From: Streptomyces sp. NBC_00236
Lineage (GTDB): Bacteria > Actinomycetota > Actinomycetes > Streptomycetales > Streptomycetaceae
DNA length: 64,000 nt
NCBI RefSeq assembly: GCF_036195045.1
Contig: NZ_CP108100.1
Coordinates: 2,728,001-2,792,000, forward strand
Direction of reading: 5' to 3'
The notes beneath the pieces are model-generated. The model was not told the origin of the DNA, did no database searches, and was given only the letters and a program-made list of their open reading frames with translations. Both the position numbers and the translations under genes were made by a program. Shown piece after piece: positions 17,127 to 26,439 of this stretch (position 1 is its first letter; each line of letters opens with the position of its first letter).

Positions 17127-18095
17127 CTAGGCCGGTTCGGTGGCGGTCTGCGCAGGGCGGGCCGTGAGTCGCCCCAGATGGTGGAAGAACAGATTGAGCA
17201 GGACGGCCGACAGCGTGCCGAGCATGATGCCGCTCTCGAAGAGCACCTGGAGCTGCCGCGTGGGCATGTGCTCCGCGAACTGGGGACAGGCGGTCGGCAG
17301 GAACCCGATGCCGAGGCTCGCCGCGACCAGCACGGTGTTCCGGGCATCGGAGAGGTCGGCCTTGACGAGGATCTGCACGCCGACCACGGCGATCGTGGAG
17401 AACAGGACGATGGTCGCGCCGCCCAGCACGGCGGCCGGCATGGCGGCGACCACCGCACCCACCTTGGGCATCAGGCCGAGGATCAGCATGAGCACGCCGG
17501 CCGCCGCGACGATCCAGCGGGAGGTGACACGGGTCAGCCGCAGCAGTCCGACATTCTGCGAGTAGACCGTGGTCGGGAAGGAATTGATCAGCCCGGCCAG
17601 GACGGTCGCCAGTCCGTCGGCGCGCAGGGCGCGGGTGATGTCCCGTTCGTCGACCTCCCGTCCGGCTATCTCTCCGACAGCGAAGAACTGACCGATGGAC
17701 TCCACCGCGATGATCACGAGGACGAGCACGATCGCGAGGACAGCCATGACGTCGAAGCGCGGTGCGCCGTAGTGCAGGGGGGCCTGCATGCCGACCCAGT
17801 CGGCCTTGCCTATGCCGGAGAAGTCCGTACGCCCCACGGTCGCGGCCAGTGCCGTTCCGGCGGCGAGGCCCACGAGCACGGCGACGGAGGCGAGGAATCC
17901 CCTGGCGAACCGGGCCTGCCACAACTCCGCGGTGATGTCGGCGCGGCGGGCTTCGAAGTCGGTCAGATCGACGACCCGGATGTCCCGGGCCACGGTCGCG
18001 GTCCCGGTAGCGGCGCCCATCCGCCGCTCCCGGTCGAGCTCCTGCTCGGCCCCGGTCTCCCGCTCGGCGGGCATGCGGTACGGCTCTGTGGTCAA
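17127..18095 (-). CDS. N-terminally shortened NCS2 purine/xanthine permease-like protein
   Basis: About 322 residues from a TTG at 18095 preceded by GAGGGAG; an ATG at 18074 lacks a ribosome site. The last 250 residues match the second half of nucleobase:cation symporter-2 permeases: ESIGQFFAVGEI, then TVYSQNVGLLRLTRVTSRWI, then GGATIVLFSTIAVVGVQIL and several membrane helices. Family members are usually about 450 residues, and the first membrane helices with the conserved Gln-His motif are absent, replaced by a charged segment. No in-frame upstream sequence restores them. It is probably a decayed gene or a reduced relative; transport activity is doubtful. Confidence 0.65.
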   Translation of the reverse strand: MTTEPYRMPAERETGAEQELDRERRMGAATGTATVARDIRVVDLTDFEARRADITAELWQARFARGFLASVAVLVGLAAGTALAATVGRTDFSGIGKADWVGMQAPLHYGAPRFDVMAVLAIVLVLVIIAVESIGQFFAVGEIAGREVDERDITRALRADGLATVLAGLINSFPTTVYSQNVGLLRLTRVTSRWIVAAAGVLMLILGLMPKVGAVVAAMPAAVLGGATIVLFSTIAVVGVQILVKADLSDARNTVLVAASLGIGFLPTACPQFAEHMPTRQLQVLFESGIMLGTLSAVLLNLFFHHLGRLTARPAQTATEPA

Positions 18096-18536
18096 CGTGG
18101 TTCTCCCTCTTCGCGGCGTACGCGGCCGTCGAGCCGGTACGCGGGGGAACGAAGCGCGGTCACCGCCCCCGGCGCTTCCACCGACCCGCGCAGGGCGGAC
18201 CGGGCACGCACGCACCGGCCTTGCTGCCGGACGCGTCGTGAGCTTGCAGCCCCGGGCCTGCGGGCGGATGAGCCCGTCGCCCCGGGAGCTGCGCGATGCC
18301 GAGAGTCTTGCGCCCAGGTGTTACGGGAGAGCTACGGAAGGTGTCCCCTACGTTAAAGCGGCTTCCCCCGAGGCCGGTACGTGTCTCCTCCGGGGAGTTG
18401 TGGGCCCAGGGCCTCGACGTGACGTCGCAGGCCGTGAAGTCGAGGAGACGGGCTCCAGGTCGCGTCCGCACAGCGTCGGCGTCCGCCCCGCGGGCCCGAC
18501 GGGACCTCGCGGACACGACCTGGGTCCTCGGACGGA
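18096..18536. other. Intergenic region between NCS2-like and beta-lactamase-like genes
   Basis: 441 bp without a convincing gene on either strand. Reading the minus strand upstream of the permease-like gene shows no hydrophobic helices, so the missing half of that permease is not here. The control sequences of the permease-like gene must lie here, but no clear -35/-10 pair stands out. Confidence 0.5.
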
Positions 18537-19538
18537 CTACTGCGGGGACACGGTGAGCATCCGGCCGGCCGGCGCCTCGGGCACCGGCGGGATCGCCTCC
18601 TGGAGGAAGGGTGTCACGGTGGAGACGTCCGCACGGTGCAGGGTGCGGGCGGACAGGTCGCGCATGATGCGCGGTTTCGCGGGCGGCAGGTTCAGGTCGT
18701 GGTGCACGACCTTGGCGACGGCCTGGATGGTGTTGACGCCGTCCGTCATCGTCTTGTTGTCCTGGGTCAGCACCGTGAGCACGTAGTCGTGGCCCTTGCC
18801 CGTGAAGGCGCCGATGCTGTGGACCCGCCAGCCATGGGTGGCGCGCTGCAGCCAGCCGTTCTTGACGTGGACGGTGACTCCCGCCGGGGCCCCGGCGGGG
18901 GTGCCCCAGCGCTGGCCGGAGACGACCTTGCGCATCAGGCCGAGCTCGTAGGAGCGGGCGCTGTCGGTGAGCACGGAGTTCTTCGCGGTGAGGAGGAGCA
19001 GCAGCCGTTGCTCGTCCTGGGCGGTGATCTGGGTCAGCCCCCAGTAGCCGCCGGAGCCGGGCACGGTGTGTGTCATCCCGGCCGCCTTGAGGAACGCGTT
19101 GACCTTGGTGACACCGAGCTGCTTCCACAGGGCGGTGGTCGCGTTGTTGTCGGACTTGGTGATCATCGCGGTGCTGAGGTCGGCCTCGCGCTGCGTGAGG
19201 TGGCGGCCGTGCTTGGCGTTGTCCCAGAGCAGTGTGGCCAGCACGGTCGCCTTCACGACGCTGGCGGAGTCGTACTTCGACGTGGCCCGGAGCGTGCACG
19301 TGGTCTTCGTGGTCCGGTCGTAGAGGGACACCGCGGTGGTCGACTTGCGCCCCTTGAGCGCGGCGGTGATGTCCTTCGACAGCTTGGCGGCGAGCCCGGC
19401 CCTCGCCGAGGTGCAGCTCGCCGTCGGTGTGGCGGCCGCGGCGGGTGCCGCGGTGACCGCCACGGGTGCGAGCACTCCGACGGCGAGCGCGGCGCAGAGT
19501 GCGCCACGGGCACGTCGGGATATGCGGGGTGTCGTCAT
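18537..19538 (-). CDS. Secreted serine hydrolase, class A beta-lactamase fold
   Basis: 333 residues from the ATG of MTTPRISRRARG; the open frame upstream has no family content. A signal peptide (RR, then GALCAALAVGVLAPVAV, cleavage near AAA-TP) is followed by the transpeptidase/beta-lactamase fold. S93-V-V-K96 is the SxxK active site, S129-D-N131 the SDN motif, and K226-N-G228 stands where KTG or KSG is usual. No ExxLN-type omega loop Glu is obvious. This points to a PBP-like or esterase-like relative rather than a proven resistance enzyme. A C-terminal extension of about 50 residues is unusual. Monocistronic. Confidence 0.82.
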   Translation of the reverse strand: MTTPRISRRARGALCAALAVGVLAPVAVTAAPAAAATPTASCTSARAGLAAKLSKDITAALKGRKSTTAVSLYDRTTKTTCTLRATSKYDSASVVKATVLATLLWDNAKHGRHLTQREADLSTAMITKSDNNATTALWKQLGVTKVNAFLKAAGMTHTVPGSGGYWGLTQITAQDEQRLLLLLTAKNSVLTDSARSYELGLMRKVVSGQRWGTPAGAPAGVTVHVKNGWLQRATHGWRVHSIGAFTGKGHDYVLTVLTQDNKTMTDGVNTIQAVAKVVHHDLNLPPAKPRIMRDLSARTLHRADVSTVTPFLQEAIPPVPEAPAGRMLTVSPQ

Positions 19539-19754
19539 GTGTGTGGCTTCCCGTCCCCTGAGGTTCGTGGGCACGCCCCCCGGCGTGCCCACTGGGTTGA
19601 CTCGCGGACGGGCGGAAAGTTGTACGGCGAAGGTGGTTCGTGCCCGAATTCGTGAGCGATGCCGTGCCGGATCCCGTGCACGTCTCGTCGCGGCGTTCCG
19701 TCGCGGGCCCGGACGGGTAGTGATGCCCTCTGCCGGTGGAACGGAGGAGAGGTC

Positions 19755-20117
19755 ATGTCGGAGGGCCCGCCCACGGATGCCTACCGTTGCGGTCAGTTGT
19801 ACGCGGCTCTGGAGACCTTGGAGTCGCTCGCCGACATCGGTTCCCGCGCGCTGGGCCGCGCGGACATGCGGGAGAACGCCGCGAAGAGACCCCGCACCCA
19901 TATGACCGAGCCGCTGATCATGGTGGGCCGGTCCCTGCATTCCGCTCGGCTGCGTGGCCGGGCGGCCGCGGCCGGTGCGGTGTTCCGGATGATCCCGGAC
20001 CTGCTGCCGGCGGCCCGGGACCTGCCGGGCAGTCAGGACACTGGTCAGCGCGCGGAGTTCGCCCGGGGCCGGCAGGATCAGCTGGAGGTCATCGCCAAGG
20101 AGACCGCCGTGCTCTGA
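19755..20117 (+). CDS. Small protein, faint similarity to the Cas8c/Csd1 C-terminal region
   Basis: 120 residues from the ATG at 19755, preceded by GGAGGAG. It is all-helical in appearance. The beginning DAYRCGQLYAALETLESLAD, a middle block with Pro and RSLHSARLRGRAAA, and the later QRAEFARGRQDQLE follow the order of the C-terminal helical region of type I-C Cas8c proteins (a YxLGxLxAxLE start and a late FxxGYxxQ). No other cas gene or array is near. The call rests on remembered motif order only; an unrelated hypothetical protein remains possible. It is convergent with the ThDP gene across a strong hairpin. Confidence 0.55.
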   Translation: MSEGPPTDAYRCGQLYAALETLESLADIGSRALGRADMRENAAKRPRTHMTEPLIMVGRSLHSARLRGRAAAAGAVFRMIPDLLPAARDLPGSQDTGQRAEFARGRQDQLEVIAKETAVL

Positions 20118-20129
20118 GGTGACGTACCC

Positions 20130-20158
20130 GGGCCCGGGACGACTGCGGTCCCGGGCCC
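20130..20158. terminator. Bidirectional terminator hairpin
   Basis: GGGCCCGGGAC (20130-20140) and GTCCCGGGCCC (20148-20158) form a perfect 11-bp stem with loop GACTGCG. It sits between the convergent small Cas8c-like gene and the ThDP enzyme gene. Confidence 0.75.
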
Positions 20159-20171
20159 TGGCACGAGGGCG

Positions 20172-21857
20172 TCAGAGGTGCGTCGGCGCGAACATCCGCA
20201 GCAGAGCAGGGAGGACGACGACCGAGGGGCCGGGCTGTGCGAGCGCCTTGGCCAGGTCGTCGCTGAGCGCCTCCGGGTTCGTACGGACGGCGGGGACGCC
20301 GAAGGACTCGGCGAGGGCCACGAAGTCCGGGCGGGACAGTTCCGTCGCGCTGGTCTCGCCGAAGGCGTCGGTCATGTACTCGCGCAGGATGCCGTAGCCA
20401 CCGTCGTCGACGATCAGCCAGGTGACGGGCAGGTCGTACTGGCGGGCGGTGGCGAGCTCCGCGATGGAGTACATCGCGCCGCCGTCTCCGGACACCGCGA
20501 GGACGGGCTTCGTCCGGTCGGCGGCGGCCGCGCCGATGGCCGCCGGGAAGGCGTAGCCGAGGCCGCCGGAGCCCTGGGCGGAGTGCATGGTGTTGGGGTG
20601 ACGGGCGTCGAAGGCGGCCCAGGCCCAGTAGCCGAGGATCGTCATGTCCCAGAAGCTGGGTGACGCGTCGGGCAGGGCGGTCCTGATCCCGGCGACGAGG
20701 CGCTGTTCCAGGGTGAGTTCCTGGCCGGCGATCCGGTCCCGGACCCGGCCGAGCACCGCCGCGACCCGCTCGGCGGCGGCCGGGTCCCGGCGCGGGGTGA
20801 CCGCGTCGAGGAGGTCGGCCAGCGCGTCGCGGGCGTCGGCGTGGATGCCGAGGGCCGGGTGGTTGGACTCCAGTTTCCCGGCGTCGGCCTCGATCTGCAC
20901 GACACGGCCGCGGGGCGCGAACGTGTAGTAGTTCGAGGAGAGTTCACCGAGTCCGGAGCCTACGACGAGCAGGACGTCGGCGTCCTCCAGGAAGTCCGTC
21001 GTGTGCCGGTCCTCGATCCAGGACTGGAGGGAGAGGGGGTGCTCCCACGGGAAGGCGCCCTTGCCGCCGTACGTGGTGACGACCGGGGCGCCGACCTTCT
21101 CCGCGAGGGCCCGCAGCTTGCCGGAGGCGTCGGAGCGTACGACCCCGCCGCCCGCGATGATCGCCGGTCGCTCCGCGTTCGACAGCAGGTGCGCTGCCAC
21201 CGCGATGAGTTCGGGGCGGGCGTGCACCTCGCGCGGGGTGGCGTCCATCGCCGTGACGACGGGCAGGGTCGTCTCGGCAATGAGCACGTCCTGCGGGATC
21301 TCGATCCAGACCGGACCGTGCGGGGCGGTCAGCGCGGACTCCCAGGCGGCGGCGATCGCGGACGGGATCTGCGAGGCGGTACGGACGGTGTGGACCGACT
21401 TCACGACGTCGCGGAACGAGGCCTTCTGGTCGCGGAGCTCGTGCAGATAGCCGTGCCGGCCGCCGCCCAGACCCGCGGTCGGGATCTGGCTGGAGATCGC
21501 CAGTACGGGGGCCGACGCCGAGGCCGCCTCCTGGAGCGCGGCGAGCGAGGTGAGCGCACCGGGTCCGGTGGACAGGAGGAGCGGGGCGACCTCGCCGGTG
21601 ATGCGCCCGTACGCGTCGGCGGCGAAGCCCGCGTTGTTCTCGACGCGCAGGCCGACGTAGCCGAGGGACGAGCGGCGCAGCGCGTCGAAGATACCCAGCG
21701 CGTGCTGGCCGGGCAGACCGAAGACGGTGGTCGCACCGAGGCCCTGGAGGGTCTCGACGACGAGGTCGCCGCCGTTGCGTCCGGGCGGAGGGTTCAGCGC
21801 GGCGGCGATCTGGGCGGGGGTGAGCTCGGGCCGCTCGTCGTGGTGGTCGTGGCTCAC
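20172..21857 (-). CDS. Thiamine pyrophosphate-dependent enzyme, acetolactate synthase-like
   Basis: 561 residues, the usual length of the three-domain ThDP family. The N-terminal pyrimidine-binding domain has catalytic E73 in [15 protein letters not shown]. The middle domain holds [16 protein letters not shown], and the C-terminal domain binds diphosphate through SGDGG followed about 28 residues later by DDGGYG, where the second element is usually NN. It overlaps the agmatinase stop by 4 nt, so the two are translationally coupled. The context suggests a decarboxylase or lyase in arginine/agmatine or guanidino-compound breakdown rather than valine/isoleucine synthesis, but no substrate can be assigned. 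Confidence 0.85.
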   Translation of the reverse strand: MSHDHHDERPELTPAQIAAALNPPPGRNGGDLVVETLQGLGATTVFGLPGQHALGIFDALRRSSLGYVGLRVENNAGFAADAYGRITGEVAPLLLSTGPGALTSLAALQEAASASAPVLAISSQIPTAGLGGGRHGYLHELRDQKASFRDVVKSVHTVRTASQIPSAIAAAWESALTAPHGPVWIEIPQDVLIAETTLPVVTAMDATPREVHARPELIAVAAHLLSNAERPAIIAGGGVVRSDASGKLRALAEKVGAPVVTTYGGKGAFPWEHPLSLQSWIEDRHTTDFLEDADVLLVVGSGLGELSSNYYTFAPRGRVVQIEADAGKLESNHPALGIHADARDALADLLDAVTPRRDPAAAERVAAVLGRVRDRIAGQELTLEQRLVAGIRTALPDASPSFWDMTILGYWAWAAFDARHPNTMHSAQGSGGLGYAFPAAIGAAAADRTKPVLAVSGDGGAMYSIAELATARQYDLPVTWLIVDDGGYGILREYMTDAFGETSATELSRPDFVALAESFGVPAVRTNPEALSDDLAKALAQPGPSVVVLPALLRMFAPTHL

Positions 21858-22843
21858 TGGTCCCGTGCCCCCTCGACCGGCTTCCGGGCCTCCGCGATCT
21901 GCCGGGTCATGATCGTCGTCAGCTCGTACGCGGCGTGCGAGGCCGCGACAGAGGTGATCTCGGCGTGATCGTACGCGGGGGCGACCTCGACCAGGTCGGC
22001 GGAGACCAGGTTGCAGGAGGACAGCCCGCGCACGATCTCCAGCAGCTCGCGGGAGGTGAGGCCGCCGGCCTCGGGGGTGCCGGTGCCGGGGGCGTGCGCA
22101 GGGTCCAGCACGTCGATGTCGATGGAGATGTAGAGCGGCCGGTCGCCGATGCGCTGACGCAGCTGGTCCGCGATCTCGTCGACGCCGCGCCGCATGACGT
22201 CGGCGGAGGTGACGATGCCGAAGCCCATCTTGGCGTCGTCGGTCAAGTCCTGCTTGCCGTACAGCGGGCCGCGGGTGCCGACGTGGGAGAGCGCGGACGT
22301 GTCGAGGATGCCTTCCTCGACGGCCCGGCGGAACGGGGTGCCGTGGGTGTACGCGGCGCCGAAGTAGGTGTCCCAGGTGTCGAGGTGCGCGTCGAAGTGG
22401 AGCAGCGCGACGGGGCCGTGCTTCTTGGCGACGGAGCGCAGCAGCGGCAGCGCGATGGTGTGGTCGCCGCCGAGCGTCATCAGCCGGGCGCCGGTGGAGA
22501 GGAGGTCGTCGGCGGCGGCCTCGATCGTCTCGACGGCCTCGTTGATGTTGAAGGGGTTGGCGGCGATGTCCCCGGCGTCGGCGACCTGCGCGAGGGCGAA
22601 CGGTGAGGCGTCCTGCGCCGGGTTGTACGGGCGCAGGAGCCGGGAGGCCTCCCGGATCGCGTTGCCGCCGAAGCGGGCGCCGGGCCGGTAGGAGACGCCC
22701 GAGTCGAAGGGCACCCCGACGACGGCGACCTCCGTGGTGCCGACCTCGTCGAGGCGGGGCAGCCGCGCGAACGTCGCGGGTCCGGCGTACCGCGGGACGC
22801 GGGACGAGTCGACGGGGCCGCGCGGCGCTTCGTTGCTGCTCAT
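21854..22843 (-). CDS. speB: Agmatinase family ureohydrolase
   Basis: 329 residues of the arginase/agmatinase fold, which hydrolyses a guanidino compound to urea and an amine with two Mn ions. Metal-binding blocks are [23 protein letters not shown] and [22 protein letters not shown]; all expected His/Asp residues are present. Agmatine is the default substrate, but guanidinobutyrate or similar is possible. It is first gene of the operon with the ThDP enzyme and is divergent from a PucR-type regulator, so expression probably responds to nitrogen source. Confidence 0.9.
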   Translation of the reverse strand: MSSNEAPRGPVDSSRVPRYAGPATFARLPRLDEVGTTEVAVVGVPFDSGVSYRPGARFGGNAIREASRLLRPYNPAQDASPFALAQVADAGDIAANPFNINEAVETIEAAADDLLSTGARLMTLGGDHTIALPLLRSVAKKHGPVALLHFDAHLDTWDTYFGAAYTHGTPFRRAVEEGILDTSALSHVGTRGPLYGKQDLTDDAKMGFGIVTSADVMRRGVDEIADQLRQRIGDRPLYISIDIDVLDPAHAPGTGTPEAGGLTSRELLEIVRGLSSCNLVSADLVEVAPAYDHAEITSVAASHAAYELTTIMTRQIAEARKPVEGARDQ

Positions 22844-23038
22844 GGGGTGGAGAGCCTTTCCTTCGGTTCGTTCGGGTTCTTCTGGTTCCCTCGCTGACGC
22901 GCTGCTTCGAGTGTGCCGGATCCCCCGGAACGGGACGGAATCACGCGTACGGGTCCACCGACGACGCTAGGCGGCGGTGCGGCGACCCTGAAGTGTATGT
23001 TTCCTCCACCTATGCCTCACTGAACGGATGAATCATCC

Positions 23039-24484
23039 ATGCCCGACTCCCCCGTGGGACCGCCCACCCCACCCGTTCCGCTGGCCGGGCTGCTGGCCCT
23101 GGAGGAGCTCGGGCTCCGCCTGATCGCGGGGCCGGCCGACGCCGAGCTGCTGTGGGTGCACACCTCGGAGATGGCGGACCCGTACCCGTATCTGCTCGGC
23201 GGCGAGCTGCTGCTGAGCGCCGGGGTGCTGCTCGCGGACCCGGACACGTATGTGGCCCGGCTGGTGGAGGCGGGGGCGGCGGCACTCGGTTTCGGGGTGC
23301 GGCCGGTGCACGAGGCGGTGCCGCCGGCCCTGGTCGCCGCCTGTGACCGGCACGGGCTGCCGCTGGTAGAGGTGCCGCCGGGGACGCCGTTCACCGCGAT
23401 CGCGCGGGCGGTGTGGGGGCTGATGGCCGCGGCGCGCCACCGTGAGCTGCGCCGGGTGACGCGGGCCCAGCAGGCCCTGGCCACGGCGGCGGCGCGGCCG
23501 GACCCGATCCCCGCGGTGCTGCACCAGCTGGCGGTCCGGCTGCCGGGGCGGGCGGCCCTGCTGGCGGCCGGCGGCGAGGAACTGCACGCGGCGGGACCGC
23601 CACCGGCCCCGGAGGTGCGGGCGGCCCTGGCCCGGCTCGCCCGGGTGGTCGCCCCGGGAGCCCGCCCCGCCCCCGCCTCGGCCACCGACACCGTGGGCGG
23701 GTCCCATCTGTCGGCGTACGCGCTGGGCGGCGGGCAGGGGCTGGCCCTGACCCTGGCCACGGACCACCGCGAGGCGGGCGACCGCACCGTCGCCGGGATC
23801 GCGGTCGTCCTGCTCTCCCTGCTGGCCGCTCCGCACCAGGGCGCCGGTGCGGCGGCACGCTCGGCGGCGCTCGTCCGGCTGCTGCTCGGCACGGACCCGG
23901 CGGACGTGGCGCCACTGCTGGACGGTGACGGGCGCTGGACGGTGGTGCACGCGCGCCGCACCGACGGCGCGGCGGCGGACCCGCTCACCGCGGGCGCGCT
24001 CGGTGCGGCCCTGGGCTCGGCGCTCGTGGACGCGGAACGGGGCGACGAGGCGGTACGGGTCCTGGTCCCCGGCGCCGACCGGGTCACCCCGCAGCCGGGC
24101 TGGACGCTCGGCGCCTCGGCCCCCGTTCCGGCCGACGCGCTGGAGGCCGCCGGCATCCGGGCCGCGCGCGCCCTCGGCCGGGCGGAGGCGACCCGCGCCC
24201 CGCTGGTGGCGGACGCTCCGGTGTCCGGCCTCGCCGCGCTGCTCCCGCCCGGCCCCGCGGCCGACCGCGCCCGCGAACTCCTCGCCCCGCTCACCGAGCC
24301 GCTCGCCGAGACCCTGCGCTGCTGGCTCTCCCTGCACGGCAGCTGGGACCGGACGGCGGTGGCCCTGTCCGTCCACCGCAACACCGTCCGCCAACGCATC
24401 GCGCGGTGCGGGGCGTTGCTGGGGACGGACCTGGACGACATGGACGTACGTACGGAGTTGTGGCTCGCCCTGCGGCAGGAGTGA
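23039..24484 (+). CDS. PucR family transcriptional regulator
   Basis: 481 residues. The N-terminal PucR domain (about residues 15-130) includes LIAGPADAELLWVHTSEMADPYPYLLGGELLLSAG-type sequence. A variable middle follows. The C-terminal PucR helix-turn-helix reads LHGSWDRTAVALSVHRNTVRQRIAR and ends with a typical LWLALR tail. PucR proteins control purine or amine nitrogen use. The 195-bp gap to the divergent agmatinase gene presumably holds its sites; no clean palindrome was identified there. Confidence 0.9.
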   Translation: MPDSPVGPPTPPVPLAGLLALEELGLRLIAGPADAELLWVHTSEMADPYPYLLGGELLLSAGVLLADPDTYVARLVEAGAAALGFGVRPVHEAVPPALVAACDRHGLPLVEVPPGTPFTAIARAVWGLMAAARHRELRRVTRAQQALATAAARPDPIPAVLHQLAVRLPGRAALLAAGGEELHAAGPPPAPEVRAALARLARVVAPGARPAPASATDTVGGSHLSAYALGGGQGLALTLATDHREAGDRTVAGIAVVLLSLLAAPHQGAGAAARSAALVRLLLGTDPADVAPLLDGDGRWTVVHARRTDGAAADPLTAGALGAALGSALVDAERGDEAVRVLVPGADRVTPQPGWTLGASAPVPADALEAAGIRAARALGRAEATRAPLVADAPVSGLAALLPPGPAADRARELLAPLTEPLAETLRCWLSLHGSWDRTAVALSVHRNTVRQRIARCGALLGTDLDDMDVRTELWLALRQE

Positions 24485-24583
24485 TCCCGCACGCACCCGG
24501 CGTACGGAGGTCCCGTTCGGGCCACCCTGATGTGTCCCGCCCGTCGGCACATGACATATGTTGCAGTGGCAAAGGGGGGCCGA

Positions 24584-24898
24584 ATGGCACGGGATTACGA
24601 CAGTCAACTGCTGGAATCGGTGGGGGTACGCCGACGCCGGATGCGGGACGCGCTCCTGTTCGGCGCCCAGCGCGCGCGGCGGACGGCGGACGAACGCCTC
24701 GGGAAGGTGTTCGCGGGGATCGCGATCACGGCGGTGCTGTGCGCGGGGTGCGTGGGGTGGTCGTTCCTCCAGCACACCCTGGACAAGCAGAAGGCCGAGC
24801 AGGAGAAACAGCAGCGGCAGGCGCAGCAGTACGGGCAGTCCTCGCCGACGCCCTCGGCCCCGGCCCCGGCCGGTTCGACGAAGCCGGCGCAGCCGTAG
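24584..24898 (+). CDS. Small single-pass membrane protein at the head of the ESX locus
   Basis: 104 residues from the ATG at 24584, preceded by AAGGGGGG; earlier in-frame starts lack one. A basic N-terminus (RRRRMRDALLFGAQRARR) precedes one helix (VFAGIAITAVLCAGCVGWSFL), then a Lys/Glu/Gln coiled segment and a Pro/Ala/Ser tail, probably outside the membrane. It is followed by EccD on the same strand and recurs by type at Streptomyces type VII loci, so a structural or regulatory secretion role is inferred. No family name known to me. Confidence 0.7.
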   Translation: MARDYDSQLLESVGVRRRRMRDALLFGAQRARRTADERLGKVFAGIAITAVLCAGCVGWSFLQHTLDKQKAEQEKQQRQAQQYGQSSPTPSAPAPAGSTKPAQP

Positions 24899-25021
24899 GC
24901 AGTGCTTGTGCGTGCGCCGGCATTCACCGGCACAGGATTTCACGGGCCCGCTTTTTTCGCTTGGTTCGCTTTGCCCAATTGGCCCGAAATTCCAGGAAAT
25001 CGCGATGATAGGTTTTCGTAA

Positions 25022-26377
25022 GTGGTGAGTACAGCAATGACTTCCCGGGCGGAAATGAGCCGGGTGACCCTGGTCGGTGAGCGGCGTCGGGCCGACATCG
25101 TGCTGCCCTCCGACACCCCTGTCGGTCAACTCCTTCCGGACATCCTGCAGTTGCTGGACGACCGGGCAGCGGCGCGGCCGTTGACCCGGCAGTTGCTCAC
25201 CGCCGACGGCTCGGCGCTGCCGCACGACAGCACCCTGGCGTCGGCCGGGATCGGTGACGGCGCCGTGCTGCGGCTCGTGCGGACCCACGCCGCGCCGCCC
25301 GCGCCGGTGGTCCACGACGTCACGGACCAGGTGGCGGACGACCTCGACATGCGGGCCTGGCGCTGGCGTCCGGCCGCACGGCGGGCCGCTGCGGGGGCGA
25401 CGACCGTGGCCTTCGCGGTGATCGCCGCACTGCTCGCGCGCAGCGAGTTCCCGCTCACCGCGCTGGCGGGCGCCCTGGCGGCCGTCACCGTCGTCCTCCT
25501 GGTGGCCGGTGCCCTCGTCGCCCGGCTCGGACGGGGCAAGCGCGGTCTGGCGACCGCGCTGCTGCTCGCCTCCAGCGGGCTCGGGATCCTCACGGCCTGG
25601 ACGGCCGCCGACGCGTACGACTGGTCCGGGGCGCTCCGGCTGGCCGCCGTGGCGGGCGCGGTCACCCTGTCGCTGGCGCTGCTCGGCCTCTTCTCACCGC
25701 TGGGCCGGGGCGGCCTCATCGGCGCCATGGCCACCGCCGCCCTGACCGTGGTCTGGGAGGGCGTCGCCGCCGGCACGTCGGACCTCGCCCGGCTCGGTGC
25801 CGTGATGGCCGTGGTCTCCGTGGTCCTGCTCGGCCTGCTGCCCCGGATCGCCCTGATGGCTTCGGGGCTCACCGCGCTCGACGACCGGCGCTCGGGCGGG
25901 GTGTCCGTCAGCCGTCACGATGTGGGCAACGCGCTGGCCGCCACGCATCGCGGGCTCGCCCTCGCGACCCTCGCGACCTCGGTCTCGGCGGCCGCCGCCG
26001 GCTGGCTCCTCACCCTGGCCGACCGGCCGACCGTGTGGACCGTGCTGCTGCCCTCGCTGGTGGCGGTGGTGCTCCTGTCCCGGGCCCGGGCGTTCCCGCT
26101 GGTGGCCGAGGTGGTGGCGCTCTTCGCGGCCGCCGCGGTCCTCGTCGTCCGTCTGGTGATGCTCTGGACGGATCACGCCGGGGGCGCCGGGCCCATCGCC
26201 GTGCTGTGCGCGGCGGCGCTGCTGCCCCTGCTCGCGCTGGCGGTGGAGCCGCCGGAACACGTACGGGTCCGGCTGCGGCGTACGGCCGACCTCGTCGAGT
26301 CCATCGGCGTGGTGGGGCTCTTCCCGCTCACCGTCGGCGTGTTCGGCATGTACGGGCAGCTGCTCAACAAGTTCTGA
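25022..26377 (+). CDS. eccD: Type VII secretion integral membrane protein EccD
   Basis: 451 residues. Residues 13-90 form a YukD-like ubiquitin fold (VTLVGERRRADIVLPSDTPVGQLLPDIL, ending GAVLRLVR). A charged linker leads to about eleven membrane helices, as expected of EccD, which builds the inner-membrane pore scaffold of ESX systems. The GTG at 25022 was taken as the start. The preceding 120 bp is AT-rich for this genome and probably contains the promoter of the main secretion operon. The next gene is a MinD-like ATPase. Confidence 0.92.
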   Translation: MVSTAMTSRAEMSRVTLVGERRRADIVLPSDTPVGQLLPDILQLLDDRAAARPLTRQLLTADGSALPHDSTLASAGIGDGAVLRLVRTHAAPPAPVVHDVTDQVADDLDMRAWRWRPAARRAAAGATTVAFAVIAALLARSEFPLTALAGALAAVTVVLLVAGALVARLGRGKRGLATALLLASSGLGILTAWTAADAYDWSGALRLAAVAGAVTLSLALLGLFSPLGRGGLIGAMATAALTVVWEGVAAGTSDLARLGAVMAVVSVVLLGLLPRIALMASGLTALDDRRSGGVSVSRHDVGNALAATHRGLALATLATSVSAAAAGWLLTLADRPTVWTVLLPSLVAVVLLSRARAFPLVAEVVALFAAAAVLVVRLVMLWTDHAGGAGPIAVLCAAALLPLLALAVEPPEHVRVRLRRTADLVESIGVVGLFPLTVGVFGMYGQLLNKF

Positions 26378-26439
26378 CGACTGACAGCACATGCGCGGGC
26401 GCTCCGGGCGGGGCATCGAAGCGGAGATGAAGGACAGAC

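Noticed and set aside
16993..17922. N-terminal extension of the ABC exporter
   Set aside because: It overlaps the NCS2-like gene in another frame, while a GTG with GGGAGG upstream directly precedes the first family residues.
19539..19940. N-terminal extension of the beta-lactamase-like gene
   Set aside because: The open frame continues upstream, but a signal peptide begins at the ATG at 19538 and the extra sequence is not protein-like.
19755..20117. Type I-C CRISPR locus
   Set aside because: Only one faintly similar small protein exists; no array, Cas5, Cas7, Cas3 or Cas1/2 nearby.
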